Positions 47,854 through 59,098 of a stretch of DNA of 64,000 bases are shown here, in pieces. Source of the stretch: Arcuatula senhousia (taxonomy: Eukaryota > Mollusca > Bivalvia > Mytilida > Mytilidae); NCBI GenBank assembly GCA_963971305.1, contig OZ020309.1, forward strand, positions 14,067,001 through 14,131,000. The letters are read 5' to 3'. Position numbers and translations under genes: made by a program. Under the pieces are notes generated by a model. The model made no database searches. It was not told the origin of the DNA and saw only the letters and a program-made list of their open reading frames with translations. The first letter of the stretch is position 1; the number at the start of each line of letters is the position of its first letter.

Positions 47854-48132
47854 TTATCCTATAAATATCTCTCTTTTTATGGATTTTTGAAGTAAAGGTA
47901 TCCCGTACAAATATGGTAGCTCATCATGTTCATTTTTCAATTTAATATTTAAAGAAGACATTAAAAAGTTATGGTTGGCTAAAATCTCTTTTTTGACAAA
48001 TGAAGTTCGAGTGTATGTAGCAATACCGGAAGAATTACCATCAAAGCATAGTTCTTTTATTATTGGAAGCCTTGTCTGCAGGTGGGACAACATACCTGTC
48101 ATGTAAGGAAGAGAAACAACCGACAGCTTCAC
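47854..48132 (-). pseudogene. Penelope-like reverse transcriptase fragment
   Basis: The minus-strand frame ends with DELPYLYGIPLLQKSIKREI. This resembles the finger block of Penelope-like element RTs (LPxLYWLPKLHKxPxKxRFI), preceded by the family's His-rich stretch (ANHNFLMSSL). Only this block is present. Downstream it is cut next to the inverted repeat at 47700-47851. Assignment rests on one motif; a DIRS or other RT is less likely. Confidence 0.45.
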
Positions 48133-48931
48133 GATCCCTTAAATACGGAACATTTACGAAGTTTGTCTTTCCGGCTACGTACGAGAGATTGGATAGTTCT
48201 TATCCAGTCCGACGGCAATCCACAGCGTCCATGATGATACCCTCATGCCTACGGAAACTGCATCTCGGAATTAATCGTTCTAAATTATCTTAAGCGTGTT
48301 AAGAATAAAAGATGGACCATAGACCAAGAGGAAAACCATAAATAACATTAAAAAAGAAGAAACGGGTAAATAACATATTTATTCAAACTTTGAAAATCAA
48401 TAAGCTAAAAAAGAAAATAGTGAACTGGCAATGAAAGTGAAATATTACAGACAAAATACAAAGTACAAAGTACTGAGCAACAAAGTAGCAAGGAACGAAA
48501 CTAAATTAAACATAGAAAACGAGTTTTTTTTATAATAGAACTGATTGGCAGTAACGAATTGAATATGTATTGCCCAATTTACAAAGAACAAACAAGAATA
48601 ATTTGGCGGATATCCCCTACCACACTTTCTTCCCCAGGTTGACCTATAATTCATAATTTGGTTTCCTGTTAGGAATATTTTGCTCAAGAACTCACAAAAC
48701 ACTCAAATGTACATACAGTACATTTATGAATATTTTTATGTATATGTAAAACAATAGAAACCGACAAAACTATGCCAGCAGGAAGGTCAAGTTTTACTTA
48801 ATAAAGATTGGACTGAAAAATTCCATGCAAAACAATAACTATCATTTGATCATATATCGGACAATAAGAGTTAAGTTTACAAGCAACTTTTAATCTTATA
48901 AATGAATTGATCTTTACAATATTTTGCAATG
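48133..48931. other. Non-coding stretch
   Basis: Possibly decayed continuation of the Penelope-like fragment near 48133-48290. The rest is AT-rich with no recognised feature. Confidence 0.35.
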
Positions 48932-48934
48932 TTA

Positions 48935-50399
48935 TGGCCCTGTCACACTATAACGTTTAAGCCAACGTGTGCCGAACGTTCGAATAATTTTCTAAAACGT
49001 TGGAACACGTTGGCAGTCGCTGTAAAAAATTTCAAAAAATATCTCGGTGAACGACCACAAAGCGTCAGACTAACTACCTGCAACGCAAGACAAACTTATT
49101 CAAAACTTATCTATAGCGTTTGTCCGGCGTACTTGACCTTTGCCTAGCGCATGTGTGACGACTGCAGAACGCATTCATAGCGTTAGTCTAACTTATAAAT
49201 TTTTCTTTCGGTGGGGAGACCTAGGATTTCTGTTCTTTTCTTTAGTATTATTTCCAGTAGCCCAAATAGATCTATTATCTGGCTTAAATGTATTGCTGGA
49301 TAAATTAATAATTATAGATACATCATGTGAATTTTGTTTCGTTATAAAAATATTGGTTTTCAGCGTTCCGGTAATATGAATGTATAATTATTCTAAAGCC
49401 GTTTTTTAACCGATAGTGATGATTTTTGCACTCTAAAAGAATAAAATATAGTGTAGATTTTATATTTTGATATGTCAAAAATATACAGAGAGTAATGCAT
49501 GCGCTTGTTAACAAACTCTCAAAATCTCAAATTAGTATAAACATGTAAGAAATACCGGTATGTAGAGTTTGCCTAGCATCTTTTTTATAGCACTTGACTA
49601 ATGATGTCCTTGATAGAGAAAAACGCGTGTGCTTATTGAATATTAAAAATACACATTTATTTCAAATGAGTATTAAAGTTAGACTGTCGTTACTCGTTGT
49701 ATTTGAGTATTTTTCTACCAAAGACATGTCCACCGAAAACACGACAAGGTGTATTACAATTTGCAAGAATTACTTTCAATTCCAGACCATCTAAGTTGTC
49801 TTTGTTATATTCAAGATCTTTTTGGCTGTGTTAATATTTTTTTTCGTAAAAAGATTTTTTTTAAGGTTTGAATTAGTATTTGAAGCTTTTGAAATTGACT
49901 TTCCCCCTTGTAATTCAATCTAACTTATAACATTCTTGGGCAGATACGCTCGCTACTCGTTCGTTACAATGACGCTCTGTGCGCTCTGTACACGTTTTAG
50001 ACACGTTGAATAGGTTTCTTGGTCGTTAGACTGACGCTAGACGTGCGCTGCATTATCGCTAGACACGTTCGTTTCCATTTAGCTCAGCGTTCGTCAAACG
50101 CATTTCAACATGTGCACAACGACCACATAGCGTACATCAGCGTGTGTATAACGTCCTTAATACTTATGCCTAGCGTTCGAATAATTTATTTCTAACACGT
50201 TGGCGAACCTCGGAAATTTTAAGCATGTTGAAAAATTTGCGACGCACTCGGCGTTCACCAACGCACGCTGACGTTCGCTAACGTGTTTGTAGCGTGTTCA
50301 TAACGTGTACAAAACTTATGCACCGCACACCAGCGTGTTGAAAATATATTCTAAAACGTCGGCACACGTTGGCTAAAACGTTATAGTGTGACAGGGCCA
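48935..50399. mobile_element. CpG-rich TIR element D
   Basis: Inverted ends of about 45 bp begin TGGCCCTGTCACACTATAAC and continue through GCCAACGTGTGCCGA. TTA flanks both sides (48932-48934, 50400-50402). The arms (to about 49200 and from about 49945) are saturated with ACGTT/AGCGTT motifs. The centre is AT-rich and unremarkable. No transposase frame. The terminus GGCCCTGTCA and TTA target match PIF/Harbinger-type MITEs. It ends 73 bp beyond the opsin stop codon. Confidence 0.85.
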
Positions 50400-50474
50400 T
50401 TAGCCAAATAAAACTTGAAGACAAACATATTGTGACTTAAAAAAAAATGGCTTCATTTTATATCAAAAACAACA

Positions 50475-50830
50475 TTAAACAAAAGATGATTCAGTTCTGT
50501 CGGGGCCATTGTTATTCGAAGGAAGTATTCGCATACGACTTTCAGATAGATTAAAATCTTTCCTGCCATGGTTTGGAGACAAACTGTTCACTAATATTCG
50601 TGGCGTTGTCGAGTTCGTGGAATTTGGCCTAAAACATTTACATTGAATGGTTTTGTAGAAAGTATCTTTAAACTGAGAGTTCGACATGGTGTATATGAAA
50701 GGATTCAAGATAACAGATGTCTTGGCGGCTAGTGCCGGGATACCCGAGGCTACTGCTGGGAGGTTTCCAAAACCAAAAGCCCTCCAAAATGCAACTATAG
50801 CGTATGGTGTCCATGAAACAAGGAACGCAC
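50475..50830 (-). CDS. Opsin, last coding exon (TM6-TM7 and tail)
   Basis: The exon starts after a splice acceptor (TTACAG at 50836-50831, minus strand) with two bases of a split codon. It encodes the end of TM6 (FLVSWTPYAIVAFWRAFG), TM7 with the retinal-binding lysine (PALAAKTSVILNPFIY) and a tail of about 60 residues with a possible palmitoylation pair (CKCF). The lysine is six residues before the Asn of NPxxY, exactly as in rhodopsin. Opsins are light-sensing class A GPCRs of the plasma membrane. The subtype (xenopsin, Go or other) cannot be set from this exon. No other opsin exon was found to 64000, so the rest lies to the right, behind a long intron, or is missing. The two proteins predicted around it in the other frame are shadows. 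Confidence 0.85.
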
Positions 50831-52406
50831 CTGTAATGTAGAAGAAACAGTTTTATAACATTTGTTGTCTTGCTAAACAAGAACAAAATTTCGGGGTGCC
50901 CCACGAAGCAGCAAAAGTTAGTCCGCTTGCTAAAAGTGGAGCAACTTCCACAAAAATAGTCAAACGGAACCCAAATTTTAATTTGTCAAAGGTGATATAA
51001 AAATATTACGGATAAAATTTAGAGCTTGTGTTATAATGTTTTGTATGCTTTGACTATATAAATAAAGCTCTGATTGATTAGGTTGATTCAAAACATCCTT
51101 TAAAGGCATGAGAGCGCTTACAAAGAAGCAGGAATGCCCAAACGGAGGAGCATTTTTATCAGATTTGCGTTATTTCAAAAATCATAAAATTTCAAACTTC
51201 AACTTTAAAACGTTTAAATCTTAACTGCAAGTAAGTCAGTTAGTCACAAAAACCCTTACTAATGAACCCTCTTGTGAACTTAAGTTCACAGATGTATTTT
51301 TGATGGTGTTTCATATTTTAAAAACGAAAGAATATGGAATATGTGCCAGAAAGACACGATCCACATTTTGATATGATTTTGATAAATGTACAAAGCAAAA
51401 TTTCACTGCGTGTGAAGCGCTTTTCTGGATTAACCTTCATCAGACATGCTAGGAGTGGAAAAACTTGGAAAACCGGTATAATATTAGATTTTATAAAACA
51501 AAATCAGAAGCCAAAAAATGTTACAACAATAACCAATGAAATAAAATTAATCAAATTCAAAGAAATAGCCAAACGTTGTCAAATTTTGGAAATATGTAAA
51601 CTGTGTCTTTACAACACATATTCCATATATACTCGAAAATATATAAGAGCATACAACGGGGAAGCTTTTTACGACCTCCATACGGCACTAAAGCGTTAAG
51701 TAGAGTAGACGGAATGTAAAAAGACGCTTTATTTAAAAGTTTTTAATGTCCCGAAAAAACATGCTGCTCATTTTGGGCTTAAACGAAAGGTACACGCTTC
51801 TAGTTTGATATTTTACTTGTCGTAAGAAGTTTGTATGGTCGAGTTTTTCTAAATATTACGTTAAATAGGGGTACCCTCGATCAACTGTCTGACAATATAA
51901 CATCATATTCAAAGCAGATAAGAAGATTTTCACGTTGATTTTGCATTCTTGACTACCAATGCAGTAGGTTTACTTTAGAGGGTGCATCTTTGTATTCAAA
52001 TTACGATTTGAAAAACGTCTCAAATATTAGCAAAATCAAGACGATTTTAACTTACCATTTTAAAACTCTTTAAGCATCATTATTGAAATTAATATGTCGT
52101 ATTGACACATCTACAAACTAATTGTTCCCCAATTTTTATAGTGATAGAACGAATAGGTTTGATTTTAACGAGGAAAAACTATTTATTTTAAATTTGTCAA
52201 TTGTGGTCCGGAAACTTTAATTTCGTACTTGTTACGTCTTTTACACTCTAGTTCAAATGCTCATCGTGTATTATGAATTTGCTAGTTTTGTTTCAAATTA
52301 CGATATTTTTTGTGTTTTTGTGTGGTTTTGATTTGTTAATTTGTTATTGTGTTGATTTTCGTTTTCTTGTGTCTTCATATTTCAAAGGTCAAAAGCACCG
52401 TAATCA
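50831..52406. other. Intronic or intergenic DNA
   Basis: Begins as the opsin intron on the minus strand. A 121-codon plus-strand ORF at 51334-51699 is not recognisable. No opsin exon is visible. Confidence 0.4.
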
Positions 52407-52580
52407 ATGGATTCAGTTAGTAGTCCTGTTAAAATTGGTCCATCAAGCCCAAAAAGGGGGTGTATTTCACACGATTGGGACAAATGCATTATTTGTAAAG
52501 TTGTATCAGAAGAGCCGACAATCATTATGCGCACTGTTGGTGAAAATACCCTTCTTAATGCTATTTTTTATTGGTTTTGA
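52407..52580 (+). CDS. Short zinc-knuckle-like N-terminal ORF
   Basis: A 57-aa frame with an ATG start and the sequence HDWDKCIICKVVSEE. The W-x2-C-x2-C start resembles the N-terminal motif of many uncharacterised mollusc proteins linked to transposable elements. It stops soon after TLLNAI. It may be a first exon or a decayed fragment. A longer overlapping ORF in another frame (52273-52641) is hydrophobic low-complexity and not preferred. Confidence 0.35.
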   Translation: MDSVSSPVKIGPSSPKRGCISHDWDKCIICKVVSEEPTIIMRTVGENTLLNAIFYWF

Positions 52581-53929
52581 AGTGTACATTTCGTTTTTAG
52601 TAAGGAATTATTGTGAATTACAGACTAGTACTTCTAGTTAAAAATTGCTATTCCATGTTTTACTGAACATCGATCACAAAGGGAATTATGACATTATATA
52701 AAATAAAAGATTTATTAGACATTTCGTTAATTTTCAAGCATAAGTTAACGTTTATCAGGACATATACAATTATAGACAATTAGTCGGCCCTTGTGTCCAA
52801 AAGCCATTCTTGAATGATTTGTTGAAGGAATCGCTGAATTCGAGATTGAACAAAAAAATAATCATAATCTGTGAATCCAAATAATGTTACCAAGATTTTG
52901 TCAAAAAATTATCAAATTTGTAATTGTCGTTAATGAGATATAGCGAAAATTTTCTGTGTTTTAATCATGGCCAGAAATCAAAAATATGATATATAACCAT
53001 ACTACAAACATTTTTTAGCAGGTTTTATACAAAATAAACTTTTAAAATCAAAGTATCGTTATGTGAGAAAGATTCTGTTAAGTATTTTGAAATTTGAAGC
53101 AGTTATATAGGAGTTGTTGAGGCTAAGAGTGGGGTACCCCCTCACCTTAGCCTAAAAATTTCCTTACTTTACTATGGCGAATCCTTATTTTTCATTCAAT
53201 GAATAAGGTAAATAGATATGTTGAACAACAATATGAAACAATACTTTTGACTAAGTTTTGTGAAATTTTTAGCACAGATGGCGAATTTGTGGTGGATTAG
53301 AACTGGCTTTTTCAAGTTTTAGTCAGTATAAAACCACAAAGATTTTCTAGATACAATCTAAAACAAAAATATTACAATTACACATTAAGGAAAAGAAAAT
53401 ACCTGAATTTCGAAAATATCAAAGATGGTTCAAAGGAAAAAATTGGCGATAAGAGTAAAATAACACATTTTGTTTACGGATGACAAAACACTTGTTTCAC
53501 TTATCAACGTCCCCTTTTATAATTCTTATCAAAATAACAACATGCGACCACATTTGTGTGAAATTTTCAAAGAGATTCGTGCAATAATGTAGAAGCAATA
53601 GTGGTTACTAGAAAGGTACACCTTCGTCCAAATGTGCAAAGTCCCTGTTTTCACACGAGTGAACCCCTAATTAGTTAGACTCGAATTAAAGTTTTTCGTA
53701 TTCAACAATCAATGGTGTAATATTCAAAATATTAAGTGTAACTTGAATCAAATTCTATAAAGTTCTGTAGGTAAATGTAAAATCTAAAATATACAATAAA
53801 GAATTAACATTTCACCAGAATACAAACGAAGCAAAATGCTCTTAGTCGGTACATGTACGACATTTTACTCGCGAAAGCGCTTGTATCGTTCCTGAAATAG
53901 ACTATAATGTTGTACTTTAAATTACTGTA
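52581..53929. other. Non-coding stretch
   Basis: AT-rich; nothing recognised. Confidence 0.4.
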
Positions 53930-54815
53930 GTTTGAGTCAGAGTAAGAGTTCGAGTTACGACTTGAGTTCGAGTTAGAGACACACCATTTAACTAAAAGGG
54001 AAGGGACTTGGTTTTTTTTCTCCAAAAATCATATTTTAAAAATGATTGTACATGTACTTTAGGGGTGTAGGTAATCATCGAGTTCAAGCTAATGTTGGAG
54101 TTACGACTCAAGTTCGAGTTGAAAGGAGTTGAGCCATTAAGGCCCAAAAATGGCCCAAAAATTCTACTTTGATATATCTGCTAGTAGTTGCTGCATTTTT
54201 GTTTATTAGTCTTTATATTTCATTAATTGCAATATTTTTTCCTTCAATTATGTATCAATAAGGAGAGCAGCGAGGTAAAAAATAGACTATTTTGTGAAAA
54301 ATAAAAATTTGTGACAGTTTTCCTTGAATTTCATGCATAAATCGATGAATATGAAAAGGGCCACACCCGTCGACCAAAATTATTTTGTGATAGAAATTTG
54401 TATTATGATATCATAAATTCATTATCAAAAAATTACGACGGTCGAGATATGTGGCCAATACTAATTTTGACGAAATATGCAGTGAAACCAGTGAAAATAT
54501 CTGAAAAAGAGGAATTTTTAAATTCATGGCCTGTTTAAAGTCTCAAGGCTAAACTTGTGGTGTAATTATTTTGCTAAATCTTACAGATATGAAAAGTTTG
54601 TTCATACCATAACATATTTTAGTTATTTTTTTTTACAAGTTATAGTAGTTGAAAAAATAGTGAAAATACCGGGCCGATTTAGGGCCTTCGTGGCTCTACT
54701 CCTTTGAGCTAACTCGTAACCCGGGCTCAAAACAATGATTTTTATGGCAATAATCGAGATACGACTCGAGTTTGAGTTAGAGTCGACTTTGAGTAAGAGT
54801 TCGGGTTACAAAACG
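53930..54815. repeat. Degenerate GAGTTCGAGTTA hexamer tracts
   Basis: Clusters of GAGTTCGAGTTA/GACTCGAG motifs lie at 53935-53985, 54080-54125 and 54710-54815, with plain AT-rich DNA between. The outer clusters could be the arms of another element with motif-rich ends, but no inverted terminus was found. Confidence 0.5.
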
Positions 54816-55698
54816 AGGTGGATATTTATTTTTAGTGCAATTACATGAATGTTGTCTACATTACGTGTAACTGTTCTTTAGATTGCCGCGTTCCAATAAG
54901 CTCGTATATAAATAGGTATGATACAAAACCAATAAATGGACATATTAAGATAATGTCATAAAGTTTATTGCAAGAAGCAAATGTGTACCGATGGGGGAAA
55001 TCGAAATTCGTTAATCCATTAAAATCTATATTTTAACGATGCAAATAAGAATGGATAACCCAGGTTGTCTAATGGCTTAGGTCATGTTTTGCTGTAAGAA
55101 ACACCTAAAAATCTAATCAAATCAAATCATTCTATTATGAAAATAAAAAAGGATATGCGCATCTTGTAATAAAGGTTCATGAAAATCCATCGAGGGGTTA
55201 AGAGAAGTTATGGATGAGTGATAAGAGTGATAAGTATCTAAGGTGAACGGCCGGACGAACAGACACCCATTTCAAAGTATTATCCCAAGTAGGGGTATAA
55301 TAAAACTTGGTATACATACATGTATGCCTCGGTACTGGACCTATACAACAGCATCCCCGTCTTTTGACCTTGACTTTGAATATCTGACAGTTTTCAAAAT
55401 AGACATATATAATATATATAATATACCGAAAGTTTGGTGTGTACATTCATATTTCAGGTCGACGAAACTTAGGCAATTATATTTGTAGCACTGAATTACA
55501 TTTTCCATCTTTGGCGATAGATTTTCTTTTGAAAAGGGGGGGGGGGCGACGAAACGGTGAGAAGAATGATAGATATATATGTTTGTATATATATGGCTTA
55601 ATTCTGCGAAAGGCAGATGCCAATAAACAATCTGTAGTTACCTGAACACAGTTTGATAGAATGGCCATTAAAAACAAACAATTGGAAAGAAAAATAAA
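54816..55698. other. Non-coding stretch
   Basis: AT-rich, with an 11-G run at 55536-55546. The ORFs at 55198-55677 overlap on opposite strands and show no family signal. Confidence 0.4.
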
Positions 55699-55701
55699 TA
55701 A

Positions 55702-55932
55702 CGGCCCAGCTACATATACATGCTATAAGCAACGTGTTACGAGCATGTTAAAATTTGACGACACATTTTCGACAATCAGTTGCAACAACGCATGCCGAGA
55801 TTCGCTAGCGTGTTGACATTCCGTTCAGAACATGCTTAAATCTAATGCAAAGCACACCAACGTTAAAAATAATTATTCGAACATGTCGGCGAACGTTAAT
55901 ACTATGCGTTTTCCTTTAGTATGACAGGGCCA
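55702..55932. mobile_element. CpG-rich TIR element E (short, decayed)
   Basis: TAA flanks both sides (55699-55701, 55933-55935). The left end reads CGGCCCAGCTACA and the right, reversed, TGGCCCTGTCATACT, close to element D. The interior repeats AACATG, AACGTT and ACGTGTT forms, as though D-type ACGTT motifs had partly lost CpG. 231 bp, no ORF. Confidence 0.6.
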
Positions 55933-55935
55933 TAA

Positions 55936-56744
55936 AAGAGAGAACCAACATCTGTACTCATTTGAGAGATAGAAATCACATATTGATACCTCTGCTTGGA
56001 AGAAGAGGGTATCCTTTTTCACCCTTGTCCACCCGTCCGTTCTATGCATGCCGGGAATAACCCCTAAGTTTAGAATTGCATAAGAGCGTTATAAAAATAT
56101 TGTTATCATTTACGCGACCGGGGGGGGGGGGGTCATAGTTGCTTTTCAAACCATTTGGTCTTGGTATGATCCGTTCATTCGTCTGTCTTGTTATTTTCTT
56201 TGCAACTACATGACTTAGAGCTGTGATAATCTTTATATAGCTTTATGATTTTTGATTTGATTTGAACATATTTCATTCATGAAAATAAACATGAAAAGGA
56301 TTGGAAAGCAGTACTAAGCCTATATATTTCCTCTCCTTAGGTGGTAACATTATATGAACACAAAATAGTCATACAAATTATAAATATATCAGTATATATA
56401 TTAGAGCAAGTCAACGATTTAAAATATATAGTTGAAATGACTATGCAAGTTCCAAAATGATAGCACAAGTAATTTTAAGTAAGAAAAAGAAAAAGCAAAC
56501 TGTAAACACTACATGCTACTATCAAATTATCATTATTATGATTATAAAATTCTTTGACTTGCTTGAGATGGGTACAGCAAGCACATATGCATATTTGGAA
56601 ACGATAACAAACAAAACATATATACAGATTAGATAACAAATAATTGAAGCAATTTCTTTTATGTATACACTCAATTGGCATAAATGCTAAAATGATTATA
56701 TATCGGTTTTAGTTTTTTTGCACTTAAATGTTTTCGGATTTCGA
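55936..56744. other. Non-coding stretch with 13-G run
   Basis: A run of 13 G lies at 56120-56132. The rest is AT-rich with no gene. It probably includes the 3' end of the LINE that follows. Confidence 0.4.
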
Positions 56745-58430
56745 CACTCAATCAAATCGTTTACTTTCTTTTATGAAGCTTTGGACAGCTTGGACAAGTT
56801 CCACCTTTTGAATATCGGAACATGTCCTACTACCAAATAATATATTATTGATATTAAAGTCAATTCCATAAGAACCAAAAGTTTCTCTCAAATATCGTCT
56901 TATTACTGTGTAATCAGGAAAATACAAGAAGAAATGATCAGCATCTTTTATGTCATGTCCACAGTTCGGACAGGCGTGATTATCTGTAAGGTAATGACCT
57001 AGCAAGTGACTGTTCAGATTGCTGGCATCATTACGTATTTAACAGAGAATGATATTTTCCCTTCTGTTTCCCTCATTGAAATAGCCAGGAGGAGGGTCAA
57101 GATTTGTATCAAGTCTCCTTCGGAATTTTCCAACGGAGGAACTAAGTTTAGTGGATTCTGGTAGATTATTCCAGAGTCTTAGTGTACTTGGAACGACGGT
57201 ATTGCAAAATGGTAGACGGAAATTATTCTCAGAGACCACATGTCGTAAGTTATATTCATGAATAGTCTCTGAAAGAGGATAAATCAATTCTCCAAGATAC
57301 TGCGGTGCAATACCATGTATAATTTTATATAATAATATAAGTTTGTGTTTTCGCGTCTTTTATAGAGTGGTTCCCAACCCAGTTCTTCGTATAACTTAGT
57401 CCTGGATGAGTTCACTCTAAGCCCAGTAATAATCCGTGCGGCCTCAATTTGTACACTCTCTAAAAGATTTTTTTCATAAAGTGTACAATTATCCCAAACG
57501 AGGTCAGCATATTCCAAGACTGGGCGTATAAAAGAAATATAAATGTTTATCAAAACTATTCTGCCGACTTGATATTTCAGCTTGCAAAGTATTTTTAAGC
57601 GATACATGCTTTACTATAAATTTTAGCAATATGTTCATTCCATTTACAGTTACCCTGGAAGTCCAGACCCAATTGGCAATGGCTGTTAACATCCTTTACC
57701 CTTTTATCCAGACCCCCAAAATAAACTGGATGGTCTCCCACATTCCTCCTCGTAAACAGCAGTGATTCTGTCTTGCTCGGATTGAACGTGAGGGCCCATC
57801 GGTGCGACCATTCGTTTAAACGATCAAGATCAGCTGATAATTTAGTAGCTGCATAGTTCTGATCTTCGACAATAACAAAGAGTGATGTATCGTCAGCAAA
57901 TAATTTAATACCACAATCAATGCCATCAACAATATCGTTGACATAATTCAAAATGAGGAAGGGACCCAAGTACGGACCCCTGAGGTACGCCTGCATCAGT
58001 TCCCTCCCATCCAGAGTTAAAACCATCTAATACTAATCTCTGTTCCCTATTACTAAGATAGTCAGAGACCCAATTTAATAGCTGGTCACAAATCCCTAAT
58101 TTTCTCATCTTATAAATAAGCCCCGCATGCCAAACTCTATCAAATGTCTTAGACACGTCGCAAAATACAAAACGTACACCCTTAATTGCCAGTGTCTAGA
58201 TTACTTATAATAGTATTATAGATGTTTATAAGTTGGTTTGCAGTAGAGTCTTTAGGTTGGAACCCTGACTGATGCTCTGTTAGAAGATGATGTTCATTTT
58301 TAAAGTTGTGCAAGTGTTTCACAATTATCTTTTCCAACACCTTACACAGAACACAAGTAAGAGATATCGGACGAAAGTGTGTGACATCAGTTTTTAAACT
58401 TTTGTTTTTGTAAACAGGTGTCACAAGTCT
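56745..58430 (-). pseudogene. Second LINE reverse transcriptase fragment (jockey/CR1-type)
   Basis: Minus-strand frames from 58424 down give a 5'-truncated LINE ORF2. In order they contain VTPVYKNKSLK and RPISL (RT start), MSKTFDRVWH (motif A, Asp shifted out of frame), AGVPQGSVLG, the FADDTSLF active site near 57900, KWNEHIAK and IRPVLEYADLVWD (connector), and CPNCGHDIKDADHF, a zinc-type C-terminal motif. At least four frameshifts divide it. It differs in sequence and motifs (FADD, not YADD) from the LINE in the duplicated segment. No endonuclease remains. Confidence 0.85.
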
Positions 58431-58840
58431 TTAAATAGTTTGGGTCTTAATTACTAGATAAATATCAAAGGTTGATTTCCGTGTATGGAATCGTTCTTTA
58501 TGAACTTATGTACAGTACACTAACAAATGATCTACATTTTATTAGTTGATAAATTATTTTATATTGTTCCTCATCAACCCCATAAGATACAAGTAAAACT
58601 AGTTTAAAAGTTTCATGAACATTTGACCCTAGTCGTCCATACAGCTCCACAATGTGTTAGTTTTATGAAACTATGAAGTACCTTGACTGTGCTTACATAC
58701 AAAGTTACATTGTTTGTGAAAACTATAAAGATCCTTGTCAGTGCTTACATACAAAGTTTCATTGGTCAGAATTTTGAGACCAAAGAAATTTTTACCCAGC
58801 AGCATCTAAGCGAGCTTGTTATTGTCAGGGAATTAAATAA
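58431..58840. other. Non-coding stretch with a ~52-bp direct repeat
   Basis: TGCTTACATACAAAGTT recurs at about 58691 and 58743 with similar flanks. No gene. Confidence 0.45.
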
Positions 58841-58849
58841 AACAACATT

Positions 58850-59098
58850 TACCACAAAAATGTCATTTATTAAATGACAAAAGTTAATGAAACAAAAACA
58901 ATATTTACAACAAAATTCTAGGAGTGCCTCAAATGTAATGATATAATGATGCTGAACTATTAGGCACTCCCATAAAACTTAAAATTATTCCCCTTGACAA
59001 AAAGGGGGTGGCCAAAAAACGGCCATAAAGCTTGTCCTTTTAATTTTTTAAAAGGAAAAGCTTCCGCCACCACCCGAAGAGAAGATGCTGCTGGAGTC
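58850..59098 (-). other. Possible terminal exon and 3' UTR with four stem-loops
   Basis: On the minus strand an acceptor-like GGTAG is followed by a 16-codon frame (59098-59048) ending GGGGSFSF and a stop. About 180 nt further is AATAAA (58871-58866), a polyadenylation signal. The putative 3' UTR holds four consecutive stem-loops: 58921-58970, 58990-59007, 59009-59025 and 59028-59063. It could equally be a structured RNA or repeat. No upstream exon was identified. Confidence 0.3.

Noticed and set aside
50668..50904. 78-codon minus-strand ORF across the opsin exon start
   Set aside because: It reads through the splice acceptor in the wrong frame; the opsin motifs are in another frame.
51334..51699. 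121-codon plus-strand ORF with mixed composition
   Set aside because: No motif or neighbour supports it, and length alone is weak evidence in AT-rich DNA.
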